64,000 nt of DNA, from the NCBI RefSeq assembly GCF_042648505.1, contig NZ_JBHRXK010000003.1:1-64000 (forward strand). The letters are read 5' to 3'. The notes under the pieces were generated by a model. It was not told the origin of the DNA. It saw nothing but the letters and a program-made list of their open reading frames with translations, and did not search any database. Shown in pieces: positions 1 to 7,168 of the stretch (positions are counted from its first letter, which is position 1; every line of letters starts with the position of its first letter). The stretch is from Lysobacter_L cavernae (lineage in GTDB: Bacteria; Pseudomonadota; Gammaproteobacteria; Xanthomonadales; Xanthomonadaceae). Position numbers and translations under genes: made by a program.

Positions 1-66
1 GCATGCCAATGCCGGACTGCCTGGCCTGCGGACCCGCACGCCGCCCGGATAATCCAAGGCCTTGAA

Positions 67-1554
67 TCAGAACAACGGCAACGTCGTGCCTGCAGGTATG
101 GCATCGGGCTTGTCGACGGCACGAGCCCAGCTGCTGGCACCGTAAGGAGCAGCGGGTTGTCGCGGTTTATAGCCGGGCTTGCGCTGGACTTCGCGGTGGG
201 CATGTTCGGCCAGCACCTTGAACTGACGCTCACGCAGCCGGTAGAGCTCGTGGGCGTCATCGGAGACCGCGTCATCGCCTCCGGCGTGTTTGTGCGTGAC
301 CACGTCTTCTTCGAGGCCGATTTCCGGGATCTTCGAGAAGGGGATGCGCATCGGCGCGGCATCGTGTGACAGTGCCTGTTGCATCGCGCCAAAGTACAGG
401 GTGTTGTTGCCGTAGCGTTGGTTGATCGAGTCCAGCGTCGTGCTGACGGCCTTGGCGCGTCCGCGTGAGTCGATGAGTTCGTGACTGACGCTGCCGACCG
501 GCTCGAGGCCGGTCAGGGTCACGGCCACCGACAGCGGCGGGTGACGGCGCGGCTGCCAGCGGCCACGCCGCATCGCCCGCTCCAGGGCAGCAAGCTGCTC
601 GCCCAACAGGTCGAGCAGGGTCGGGGTGTCGTCCAGCGGCGCGAACGCCAGGTCGCGCTCGAAGCGTTTCTCCAGGCCGACGAAGCGGATACGCAGCGAC
701 AAACCGGCGGCGAGAAACTGCTCGTGCCGCAAGCGCATCGCGGCTTTGGCCAGCAGCTTGAACAGTACCGCGCGGGCGCCTTCGAAACTGCGCAACTCCG
801 GACCGAGCACGTGCGAGTGGCCGATCGAACTGCGCCGTGTGGCGCGGACCGGCACGTCGAGCCCACGCAGCTGCAGCCAGTAGCGCTCGCCTTCGATGCT
901 GCCCCAGGCGGTGTGCAACTGCTGTCGCGACGCGGCGCACAGCTGCTGCACAGTGTGGAGGCCGGCAGCCCGCAGGCGTTGCTCCATCGATGGCCCGATG
1001 CCGCAGAAATCGCGCAACTCCAGGCTGTGCAGCTTGTGCGGCAGGTCGCTCAACTCGATCACGGTGAGGCCGTCGGGCTTGAGCATGTCCGATGCGGTCT
1101 TGGCCAGGAATTTATTCGGCGCGATGCCGATCGAGCAGCGGATGGCCGGGCTGAGTTCGGCGAGCTTCTGCTTGATCCGGTGCGCGATGGCTTCGGCATT
1201 GCTGCGCTCGCGTTCGCGGCCGATCAGCCAGCACGGCACCTCATCGATCGATTCGGGGTGGCCATGGGGGATGCAGTCCTCGATCGCGGCCATCAGGCGA
1301 TGGTGCATCGCGACGTAACGCGCGGGACGGGCCTCGCGCACGATCAGCTCGGGACACAGCTTACGAGCTTCCCACACCGGCGTGCCGGTCTTCACCCCGA
1401 AGGCCTTGGCCTCGTAGCTGGCGGCGATGCAGCAGGTGCTGTCGGCCATCACCGGCGCCACCGCGACCGGACGGTCACGCAGCCGTTCGTCGTCGTGCTG
1501 CTCGACCGATGCGAAGTAGGAATTGAAATCGACGAACAGGCAGCGCAGGGTCAT
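67..1554 (-). CDS. Y-family DNA polymerase (DinB/UmuC superfamily)
   Basis: Predicted error-prone translesion polymerase acting on damaged DNA in the cytoplasm. The first metal-binding motif, VDFNSYFASVEQ, lies at residues 8-19 with the usual aromatic steric-gate position, and the catalytic SIDE motif is at about 102-105. A helix-hairpin-helix-like segment (FCGIGPSMEQRL) follows near residue 183, as in the thumb of DinB/UmuC proteins. The C-terminal 100 residues, including RYGNNTLYFGA, resemble the divergent ImpB/MucB/SamB-like branch rather than canonical DinB. At 495 residues it is longer than Pol IV (about 350). The frame stays open to an ATG at 1593, but the chosen ATG at 1554 places the catalytic motif at the very N-terminus, as is normal. 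Neither start has a clear ribosome site. No umuD or imuA/dnaE2 partner is adjacent. Family assignment is firm; the subfamily is not. Confidence 0.87.
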   Translation of the reverse strand: MTLRCLFVDFNSYFASVEQHDDERLRDRPVAVAPVMADSTCCIAASYEAKAFGVKTGTPVWEARKLCPELIVREARPARYVAMHHRLMAAIEDCIPHGHPESIDEVPCWLIGRERERSNAEAIAHRIKQKLAELSPAIRCSIGIAPNKFLAKTASDMLKPDGLTVIELSDLPHKLHSLELRDFCGIGPSMEQRLRAAGLHTVQQLCAASRQQLHTAWGSIEGERYWLQLRGLDVPVRATRRSSIGHSHVLGPELRSFEGARAVLFKLLAKAAMRLRHEQFLAAGLSLRIRFVGLEKRFERDLAFAPLDDTPTLLDLLGEQLAALERAMRRGRWQPRRHPPLSVAVTLTGLEPVGSVSHELIDSRGRAKAVSTTLDSINQRYGNNTLYFGAMQQALSHDAAPMRIPFSKIPEIGLEEDVVTHKHAGGDDAVSDDAHELYRLRERQFKVLAEHAHREVQRKPGYKPRQPAAPYGASSWARAVDKPDAIPAGTTLPLF

Positions 1555-1744
1555 CGGCAGGAACGGCGCTCGGGCGAACAGTATCGCGCCCACGGGTCGC
1601 AGATGGTGCGAAATATCGGGTTCTTCACGGGTAACCGGGGCGACTTTGGCGTCGGTGCGCCCCAGGGCGCTGCCACCGTCATCAGCGACGGGCTGGCGGC
1701 CAGCATCTCCTCCAGCGGGCGAGGCGTCAGAAATCGGAGTGCGG

Positions 1745-2824
1745 TTATTTCCCGGTCTCGAACACGCCGCTGCCGACCAGTTGCCGGACGATCATCGCCA
1801 TCGCCTTCTGGCCCTTGACCGAGTTGCCGGCGGCATCCAGCGGCGGGGCATAGGTCGCGATCGCGAACTTGCCCGGCACCACGGCAACGATGCCGCCGCC
1901 CACGCCCGACTTCGCCGGCAGGCCGACGTTGAAGCTCCACGTGCCGGTGGTTTCGTACAGACCGGTGGTCAGCATCAGCGACAGGGTCTTTTCGGCGCTG
2001 TCGGCGCTGACGACCTTCTTGCCGGTGGCCGGATTGGTGCCGCCGTTGGCCAGGGTGGCGCCCATGGTGGCCAGGTCGCGCACGTCCAGTTCGACCGAGC
2101 ACTGGCGCGTGTACAGGTCCAGCGCCACCTGCGGATCGCTCTCGATCACGCCGTAGCCTTTGAGCAGGCGCGAGATCGCGCGGTTGTGTTCGTAGTTGCT
2201 CGACTCGGACTTGTAGACCGTCTCGTTGACGCCGAGGTGGCGGCCGGCGTAGGCGTCGAGAATGCCGTTGATGACGTTCCAGCGCTGCTTCGGCTCATCG
2301 GCTGGCGCGATCCAGCTGGTGGTGGCGATCGCGCCGGCATTGACCAGCGGGTTCATCGCCGGGGTGGTGGCGGCATGGTCCTCGATGGCGATGATCGAGT
2401 TGAAGGGCAGGCCGGTCTGGTTGGTGCCGATCTTCTGCGCGACCCAGTCCGCGCCCTTGTGCTCGATCAGCCACGAGGCGGTGAACGGCTTGGACACCGA
2501 CTCGATCGCGAAGCGGGCGTCGGTGTCGCCGACCGAGTACACCTTGCCGTCGACCGTCATCACCGCGATCGCGAACAACTGCGGCGGCACCTGCGCCAGC
2601 ACCGGGATGTAGTCGGCGTTCTTGCCGCCGGTGTCGCCCTTGACCGCGGCATAGGCCGCGTCGACCGCGGCCTTGATTGCGGCCTGGTCCACCGCAGGCG
2701 CGCTGGGGCGCGCATGGACGATGCCCGGCGACAGCCAGGGCAGGACCGTCACCGCGCAAAGCAGGCCGATGGATTGCACAAAGCGTCGGCGTCGGCGTCG
2801 GGGCTGAGGGCCTGGGACAGTCAT
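1745..2824 (-). CDS. glsA: Glutaminase A with N-terminal export signal
   Basis: Serine-dependent glutaminase of the beta-lactamase-like fold, hydrolysing L-glutamine to glutamate and ammonia. The catalytic SxxK motif is SVSK at residues 109-112. The family-typical segments NPLVNAGAI and SESSNYEHNR are present. At 359 residues it exceeds cytosolic GlsA (about 310) because of an N-terminal extension with six arginines, a Phe-Val-Gln and a hydrophobic stretch ending in VHA. This resembles a Tat-type signal, so a periplasmic enzyme is predicted. The start at 2824 is chosen because GAGGAA lies at good spacing before it; the frame itself stays open upstream. It begins 53 bases after the dcaP-like porin gene on the same strand, so the two are probably co-transcribed. 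Function is well supported; the export route is inferred from the leader alone. Confidence 0.93.
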   Translation of the reverse strand: MTVPGPQPRRRRRRFVQSIGLLCAVTVLPWLSPGIVHARPSAPAVDQAAIKAAVDAAYAAVKGDTGGKNADYIPVLAQVPPQLFAIAVMTVDGKVYSVGDTDARFAIESVSKPFTASWLIEHKGADWVAQKIGTNQTGLPFNSIIAIEDHAATTPAMNPLVNAGAIATTSWIAPADEPKQRWNVINGILDAYAGRHLGVNETVYKSESSNYEHNRAISRLLKGYGVIESDPQVALDLYTRQCSVELDVRDLATMGATLANGGTNPATGKKVVSADSAEKTLSLMLTTGLYETTGTWSFNVGLPAKSGVGGGIVAVVPGKFAIATYAPPLDAAGNSVKGQKAMAMIVRQLVGSGVFETGK

Positions 2825-2877
2825 GGATGCTTTTCCTCGAATCGGTATGTAAGGGGGCGTGCCGGCGGCGTTGCGCG

Positions 2878-4308
2878 TCAGGGCTGGCCCGGGAACAAGT
2901 ACTTGAAGGACACCTGCAGGCGGGTGTCGTCGCCGGTCGCGCCGTCGTTGTCGGTGCGCTGGCCCCACAGGAACTCGCCGCCGACCATCGTGTTGGCGCT
3001 CGGGTAATGCAACAGGTTGATCGAGGCGTACTCGCCCTTCTTGAATGCACCGGCGTCCTGGTTGTTGCTGTTGTCGACCTGGGTGAAGCTGTAGCCGATC
3101 GACGAGCTCCAGCGTTCGTTCCACCAGCGGTCGTAGTAGACCAGCCCGGCCCACAGCGGCATCGCCGTGGCCCTGGGGATCTCGCCGGGACGGGTGTCGC
3201 TGGGGACCAGGTCGTTGCCGCCGTCGTTCATGTAGCTGGCGATGCCTTCGCCGCCGACCGCGGAGAGGACCAGGCGGTCCTTCTGGTCAAACTTGAGGTG
3301 GCCGCTCAGCGCCAGGCCCCAGCCGGTGTCCTCGCCGTTGGGGCGGTTGCCGGGGGTGTCGGCGGTTTCGAAGGCGACCCGGCGCACGATGCCGGAGGCC
3401 TGGAAGTGGCCCCAATCGCGGCTCATGCGGAATTGCGCGGACAGGTCCGGCAATTCGTCGCGGCCCTCGGCCTGCGCGCCAAACTCGGGGAACTGGCGGC
3501 CGAAGCGGCCGGTGTCGATGTCCGAGCTGGCATCCTCGATCGCGATGGCGAAGCTGTTGGCGCCGGCCAGCGGCGTCCAGCGGACCTGCGGGTTGCGCAG
3601 GAACACCTGGCCGGCGGGGCCCCAGTAGTCGATGGTGTTGGGAAACACGTCGACGTCCATGAACAAGGTGTTGGTCTGGCCGGCGAGCCATTGGCCGTAC
3701 TGGCCGTAGGCCTGGCGCAGGCGTGGCGTGACCTTGCCCTGGTCGTCGCCGACGCCGAACAGGTCGGCTTCGAGCTTGAGGTGGAAGTCACCGCTGCCGC
3801 CCTCCAGGCCGACCCGGCTCTGACGGATGCTGCCGATGAACTTGCCGTCGCCGCCGTACTGGCCGTCGCGGGTGGGAATGCGCGTGGCGCGCAGGGTGTC
3901 CTCCCAGTCGGGGTCGACCCGGCCGAAGTCCTGGATCGCGTCGAACTGGACGAAGCCGTACAACTTCAGCGGGCTGTCGGCGTGGGGCTGCGGTGCGGGC
4001 GGTGGTGGCACAGCCGGAGCCTGCGCGGTCGGCGCCGCGATCAGGGCTGGCGCAGGCGATCCCTGCGGCTCTGCGGGGGGCGGGGCGATGGACATGACCG
4101 AAGGAGGCGTGCCCTCGACCGCACGCAGGCGTGCTTCCAGCGCCTGCACGGTGCTGCCCAGTGCCTGCACCGTGTGATTGAGCCGGTCGATTTCGGCCTG
4201 CATCTGCGCGGGAGTGCGGGACTCCTGAGCCGCAACCGCGCTGGTGCACAGAAGCAGCAATAATCCTGCCCCAGCCAGCAGCGGCCGGCCTCCTGTGTTT
4301 CGATGCAT
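2878..4308 (-). CDS. DcaP-like trimeric outer-membrane porin
   Basis: Predicted outer-membrane beta-barrel channel of 476 residues. Residues 1-27 form a signal peptide (leucine-rich core, then SAVAA). A short coiled coil follows (about 33-70, heptads such as IDRLNHTVQALGSTVQAL), then a Pro/Ala-rich linker to about 110. The barrel then starts with LYGFVQFDAIQDF and ends in QVSFKYLFPG. This coiled-coil plus barrel plan matches the DcaP family, whose Acinetobacter member carries dicarboxylates. The ATG at 4308 is preceded by AAGGAG at six bases and begins a clear signal peptide. The exported glutaminase gene follows on the same strand. The substrate is not visible in the sequence; the pairing suggests glutamine, glutamate or related small acids. 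Confidence 0.8.
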   Translation of the reverse strand: MHRNTGGRPLLAGAGLLLLLCTSAVAAQESRTPAQMQAEIDRLNHTVQALGSTVQALEARLRAVEGTPPSVMSIAPPPAEPQGSPAPALIAAPTAQAPAVPPPPAPQPHADSPLKLYGFVQFDAIQDFGRVDPDWEDTLRATRIPTRDGQYGGDGKFIGSIRQSRVGLEGGSGDFHLKLEADLFGVGDDQGKVTPRLRQAYGQYGQWLAGQTNTLFMDVDVFPNTIDYWGPAGQVFLRNPQVRWTPLAGANSFAIAIEDASSDIDTGRFGRQFPEFGAQAEGRDELPDLSAQFRMSRDWGHFQASGIVRRVAFETADTPGNRPNGEDTGWGLALSGHLKFDQKDRLVLSAVGGEGIASYMNDGGNDLVPSDTRPGEIPRATAMPLWAGLVYYDRWWNERWSSSIGYSFTQVDNSNNQDAGAFKKGEYASINLLHYPSANTMVGGEFLWGQRTDNDGATGDDTRLQVSFKYLFPGQP

Positions 4309-4428
4309 GTACCGCTCCTTGTCCCCTGCTGCGACAACGCGCAAGGGGAGGATCGTACTGCCTTCGAACGTGCAGGTTGCGTCAATGGCACTCCCGGTCG
4401 AGCGGGGTGCTCGCGGCAGATGATTGCG

Positions 4429-5091
4429 TTACAGCACGATCGGCGGTTCGCCACCGACGATCACCACATCGGCCGGGCGGCGTGCGAACAGGCCGACGCT
4501 GACCACGCCCGGGATCTGGTTGATCGCCGATTCCAGCGCCACCGGATCGGTGATGGCCAGGCCGTGGATGTCGAGGAGCGCATTGCCGTTGTCGGTGACC
4601 ACGCCGTTGCCGCTGGCGTCCTGCCGCCACACCGGCTGGGCGCGGGTCATGGCGAGGATCTCGCGCGCGATCAGACTGCGCGCCATCGGGATCACCTCGA
4701 CCGGCAGCGGGAATTTGCCGAGCACATCGACACGCTTGGCCGGATCGACGATGCAGACGAACTTGGCGCTGGCCTCGGCAATGATCTTCTCACGCGTCAG
4801 CGCCGCGCCGCCGCCCTTGATCAGGCGCTTGTGCGGGTCGCATTCGTCGGCGCCGTCGACATACAGCGACAACGGGCCGGTGGCGTTGAGGTCGAGCACC
4901 TCGATGCCGTGCGCGCGCAGGCGCTGCGTGCTCTGCTCGGAGCTCGATACCGCGCCCTTGATGCGGTGCTGGATACGGGCAAGCGCGTCGATGAAGTAAG
5001 CGACGGTCGAGCCGGTGCCGACGCCAACGATCATGCCGTCTTCCACGTAGTCGATGGCTTTTTCGCCGGCCAGGCGCTTGGCTTCGCTCAT
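4429..5091 (-). CDS. rpiA: Ribose-5-phosphate isomerase A
   Basis: Interconverts ribose 5-phosphate and ribulose 5-phosphate in the non-oxidative pentose phosphate pathway. At 220 residues it matches E. coli RpiA (219). The phosphate-binding loop GTGST is at 25-29, the DGADE motif at 79-83, and KGGGAALTREK at 92-102 contains the glutamate equivalent to the catalytic base (E101). It lies just downstream of the EVE-domain gene (16-base gap) on the same strand. In E. coli rpiA is also close to ygfA and ssrS, so this is conserved synteny. Transketolase, the next enzyme of the pathway, is encoded far away at 58921. Confidence 0.97.
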   Translation of the reverse strand: MSEAKRLAGEKAIDYVEDGMIVGVGTGSTVAYFIDALARIQHRIKGAVSSSEQSTQRLRAHGIEVLDLNATGPLSLYVDGADECDPHKRLIKGGGAALTREKIIAEASAKFVCIVDPAKRVDVLGKFPLPVEVIPMARSLIAREILAMTRAQPVWRQDASGNGVVTDNGNALLDIHGLAITDPVALESAINQIPGVVSVGLFARRPADVVIVGGEPPIVL

Positions 5092-5107
5092 GTCGTTTGC
5101 ATCCGGG

Positions 5108-5578
5108 TCATTCCAGGGAGAGGAGGTATTTCCATTGCGCGGCGGCGACCGGAAAGACCGAGAGGCGATTGCCGCGACGGATCAGCGCGAATTCCTCGCC
5201 GAGCTTGTCGGCGTGCTGCTTGATCTCGTCGAGTGAAATCGTGCGGGCGAGCTTGCGTTCGAACGCGATGTCGACCAGCTGCCAGCGCGGTTCCTCGCGC
5301 GTGCTCTTGGGGTCGTAGTAGTCCGATTTCGGATTGAACTGGGTCTCGTCCGGGTAGGCCTTGCTGGCCACCGTGGCGGTGCCGACGATGCCGGGCACGG
5401 CGCAGTTGGAGTGGTAGAACAGCACGCCATCGCCGACCTGCATGCCGTCGCGCATGAAGTTGCGTGCCTGGTAGTTGCGCACCCCGTTCCATGGCTCGGT
5501 GCCGACGCGCTTCAGATCATCGATCGAGAATGCGTCGGGTTCGGACTTCATCAGCCAGTAGCGGCGGCGTGCGGTCAT
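5108..5578 (-). CDS. EVE-domain protein (Thy28-like)
   Basis: A 156-residue single-domain protein of the EVE family, related to the PUA/YTH folds that recognise modified bases. Family-typical segments are YWLMKSEPDAFSIDDL near the N-terminus, WNGVRNYQARNFMR, and GVLFYHSNCAVPGIVG in the middle. Bacterial members are proposed to bind modified nucleic acid, but the cellular role is not settled. The start codon overlaps the stop of the upstream 5-formyltetrahydrofolate cyclo-ligase gene (ATGA), so translation is probably coupled. No restriction or methyltransferase gene is nearby, which suggests a housekeeping member rather than a defence-linked one. Confidence 0.9.
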   Translation of the reverse strand: MTARRRYWLMKSEPDAFSIDDLKRVGTEPWNGVRNYQARNFMRDGMQVGDGVLFYHSNCAVPGIVGTATVASKAYPDETQFNPKSDYYDPKSTREEPRWQLVDIAFERKLARTISLDEIKQHADKLGEEFALIRRGNRLSVFPVAAAQWKYLLSLE

Positions 5579-6195
5579 GCGGGATTCGCGTCGATGGGAT
5601 TCGCGGTGATGGAAGCGGGGCGGCAGTCGTGGGTGGTCGATTCGGTGCAGACCGCGTCGAGTGCGACGTCCCAGTCGGCACGATCAAGTGCGTCGATGCG
5701 CTGCACGTCGAACGCGGCGCCAACCAGCCACGGCGGGGCGGGTTGGCGGTGGCGGAAGGCGAAGCTGCGGTCGTACCAGCCACCTCCCATGCCGAGCCGG
5801 TGACCATTGCCGTCGAAACCGACCAGCGGCGTGACCACCAGGGTCATCTGCTCGGGGTCGAGCAGCGAACTGGGGGCGATATCGGGTTCGGGGATGCCGT
5901 GCTGGTTGCTGACCAGGCCGTCGCCAGGACGCCAGGGCGCAAAGCGCAGGCGCTGGTCGTGGTGCAACACCGGCAGGCAGTACACGCACTCGCGCGGCAG
6001 TTTCAGCTGCCAGGCGTGCAGTGCGATCTCGCCATCCATTGCCCAGTAGCCGGCGACGTAGCCCGACGCCGGCGCGAATGGCAGCGCCAGCAGGTGCGCG
6101 GCGAGGCGGTCGGCGGCGGCGATGCGCTCGCTGGCGGGCAGGGCGCGGCGGCGGGCGCGAAGTTCGCGGCGAAGCGCCACGCGATCAACCGTCAT
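5575..6195 (-). CDS. fau: 5-formyltetrahydrofolate cyclo-ligase
   Basis: ATP-dependent conversion of 5-formyl-THF to 5,10-methenyl-THF, returning the stored folate to the one-carbon pool. The protein is 206 residues from the ATG at 6195. It has the basic N-terminal helix (RRELRARRRAL), a central TLVVTPLVGFD strand-loop and the ATP-site motif GMGGGWYDR seen in the family. The frame is open for 20 further codons upstream, but those lie close to the 6S RNA and its hairpin, so the internal ATG is preferred. The gene follows ssrS directly, as ygfA does in E. coli, and is probably expressed from the same dicistronic transcript. Its stop overlaps the EVE gene start. Confidence 0.95.
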   Translation of the reverse strand: MTVDRVALRRELRARRRALPASERIAAADRLAAHLLALPFAPASGYVAGYWAMDGEIALHAWQLKLPRECVYCLPVLHHDQRLRFAPWRPGDGLVSNQHGIPEPDIAPSSLLDPEQMTLVVTPLVGFDGNGHRLGMGGGWYDRSFAFRHRQPAPPWLVGAAFDVQRIDALDRADWDVALDAVCTESTTHDCRPASITANPIDANPA

Positions 6196-6241
6196 GCGAC
6201 GCGGATTCCTTGGTTGAAAGTGGCAGGGGCGCCATAGAAGA

Positions 6242-6263
6242 ACGGGCGCGAACACGCGCCCGT
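6242..6263 (-). terminator. Hairpin just downstream of 6S RNA
   Basis: A perfect nine-base-pair stem, ACGGGCGCG with CGCGCCCGT, closes a four-base loop. On the minus strand it is followed by a weak T-run (TCTTCT). It lies between the 3' end of 6S RNA and the fau start. It could act as a leaky terminator or a processing boundary that separates 6S RNA from the fau message. Confidence 0.45.
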
Positions 6264-6273
6264 CCGGGAATGA

Positions 6274-6463
6274 AGTAGTCCTCCGCCGATGGCGATGCGT
6301 GCGAAACGACCTTGAACCCGGGGTTCAAGTGGGAACGCTTGGAGGCCTTCGGGCTTCCCGCTACAAGGCGGACCTGCACGCCGGGCTTCCGTCGCATCCC
6401 CGTGGTCGCAATTAAGGGGCAAGGCGTATGTTTGCGCACGCCGTCGCACACAGCAGAGGACGT
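6274..6463 (-). ncRNA. ssrS: 6S RNA (regulator of sigma-70 RNA polymerase)
   Basis: 6S RNA mimics an open promoter and sequesters the sigma-70 holoenzyme in stationary phase. The minus strand here can form its long imperfect rod. The 5' arm GTCCTCTGC near 6454-6461 pairs with the 3' arm GCGGAGGAC near 6278-6286. Next inward, TGTGCGAC on the 5' side faces GTTTCGCACGC on the 3' side. The self-complementary segment CTTGAACCCCGGGTTCAAG at about 6311-6329 matches the highly conserved ACCTTGAACC...GGTTCAAG block of proteobacterial 6S RNAs. The placement between zapA and fau/ygfA is the classic gammaproteobacterial location. Ends are estimated from the promoter and the closing stem, about 190 nt in all. 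An Infernal scan with the 6S covariance model would settle the boundaries. Confidence 0.85.
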
Positions 6464-6500
6464 GGTGGAAGTATAGCCTGCGGGTTGCCGCTGGCGTACC
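6464..6500 (-). promoter_or_regulatory. Promoter of ssrS
   Basis: On the minus strand TATACT (6475-6470) lies seven bases before the proposed 6S RNA start at about 6463. No good -35 hexamer is visible at 17-18 bases upstream. This is acceptable for a stable-RNA promoter but lowers confidence. Confidence 0.55.
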
Positions 6501-6569
6501 CGCTCGTCGGCGGCCGATGCGGTTGCGATTCAGCGGTATGCGCGAATCGTGGCGCGAAGCGTTGCGGAC

Positions 6570-6875
6570 TCAGCGCGCCGGCGTGTCGAACAGGTCGTCG
6601 AGTCGGCGGTGCAGGTCGCCGAGGGTGCGCGCGAGCTCGCGGTCGCGGCCTTCGCTCTCGCTGCGCAGCAGCTGCAATTCGTGGGCGAGATTGAGCGCCG
6701 CCAGCACGGCGACGCGGTCGAGCGCGGCCATGCGGTTGTTGCCGCGGATCTCGCGCATCTTGTTGTCGAGCAGGCGCGCGGCAGCGAGCAGGCTGTCGCG
6801 CTCGTCGGGCTCGCAGCCCACGGTGTATTCGCGGTCGAGCAGGCGGATGCTGACCGGTTCGCTCGAAGTGCTCAT
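6570..6875 (-). CDS. zapA: Cell division protein ZapA
   Basis: A 101-residue FtsZ-ring associated protein that crosslinks FtsZ filaments at mid-cell. The N-terminal globular part has the family pattern VSIRLLDREYTVGC followed by LLAAARLLDNKMREIR. The C-terminal half is a coiled coil (ELQLLRSESEGRDRELARTL) used for dimerisation. Length and order match E. coli ZapA (109). It is preceded by the short ZapB-like gene and followed by ssrS, the standard order in Xanthomonadales and pseudomonads. Confidence 0.95.
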   Translation of the reverse strand: MSTSSEPVSIRLLDREYTVGCEPDERDSLLAAARLLDNKMREIRGNNRMAALDRVAVLAALNLAHELQLLRSESEGRDRELARTLGDLHRRLDDLFDTPAR

Positions 6876-6915
6876 CGTGACGGGTTCACCGGGGCGTGCT
6901 CATGCAAAGGTGGGC

Positions 6916-7137
6916 TCACGTGTGCTGCTCCAGCGACTTCAGTCGCGCGATCATCGCCTCGACGCGGGTGCGCGCCTGTTCGTTCTTGGCCAGCAGGGCC
7001 GAGCGTTCGCCGATCAGTTGTTCCTGTTGCTGGCGCAGGCTGCGGTTCTCCTCGCCAAGGCGGCGCGTGCGTTCGGCCAGCGCCTCGACGCGGGCGGTCA
7101 GCGACTGCAGTTGGGCGAGGAGTTCGGCGCGGTCCAT
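6916..7137 (-). CDS. Short ZapB-like coiled-coil protein (TIGR02449-type)
   Basis: A 73-residue protein that is almost wholly coiled coil, with leucine and alanine heptads from residue 3 to the end (AELLAQLQSLTARVEALAER and onward). It matches the small family commonly encoded directly before zapA and described as TIGR02449. By size and structure it resembles ZapB, the ZapA partner that links the Z-ring to the nucleoid, but that function is inference. The ATG at 7137 is chosen over an earlier one at 7164 because the extra nine residues are not coiled-coil and would nearly touch the preceding gene's stop at 7169. Confidence 0.82.
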   Translation of the reverse strand: MDRAELLAQLQSLTARVEALAERTRRLGEENRSLRQQQEQLIGERSALLAKNEQARTRVEAMIARLKSLEQHT

Positions 7138-7168
7138 GTCGGCACGATAGGCAGCGCCCCACACCGGG

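Noticed and set aside
1..66. Possible feature at the left edge
   Set aside because: Only 66 bases precede the polymerase stop; no hairpin, promoter or reading frame could be supported.
5108..5578. EVE-domain gene as part of a defence island
   Set aside because: The neighbours are housekeeping genes (rpiA, fau), with no restriction, methylase or toxin genes nearby.
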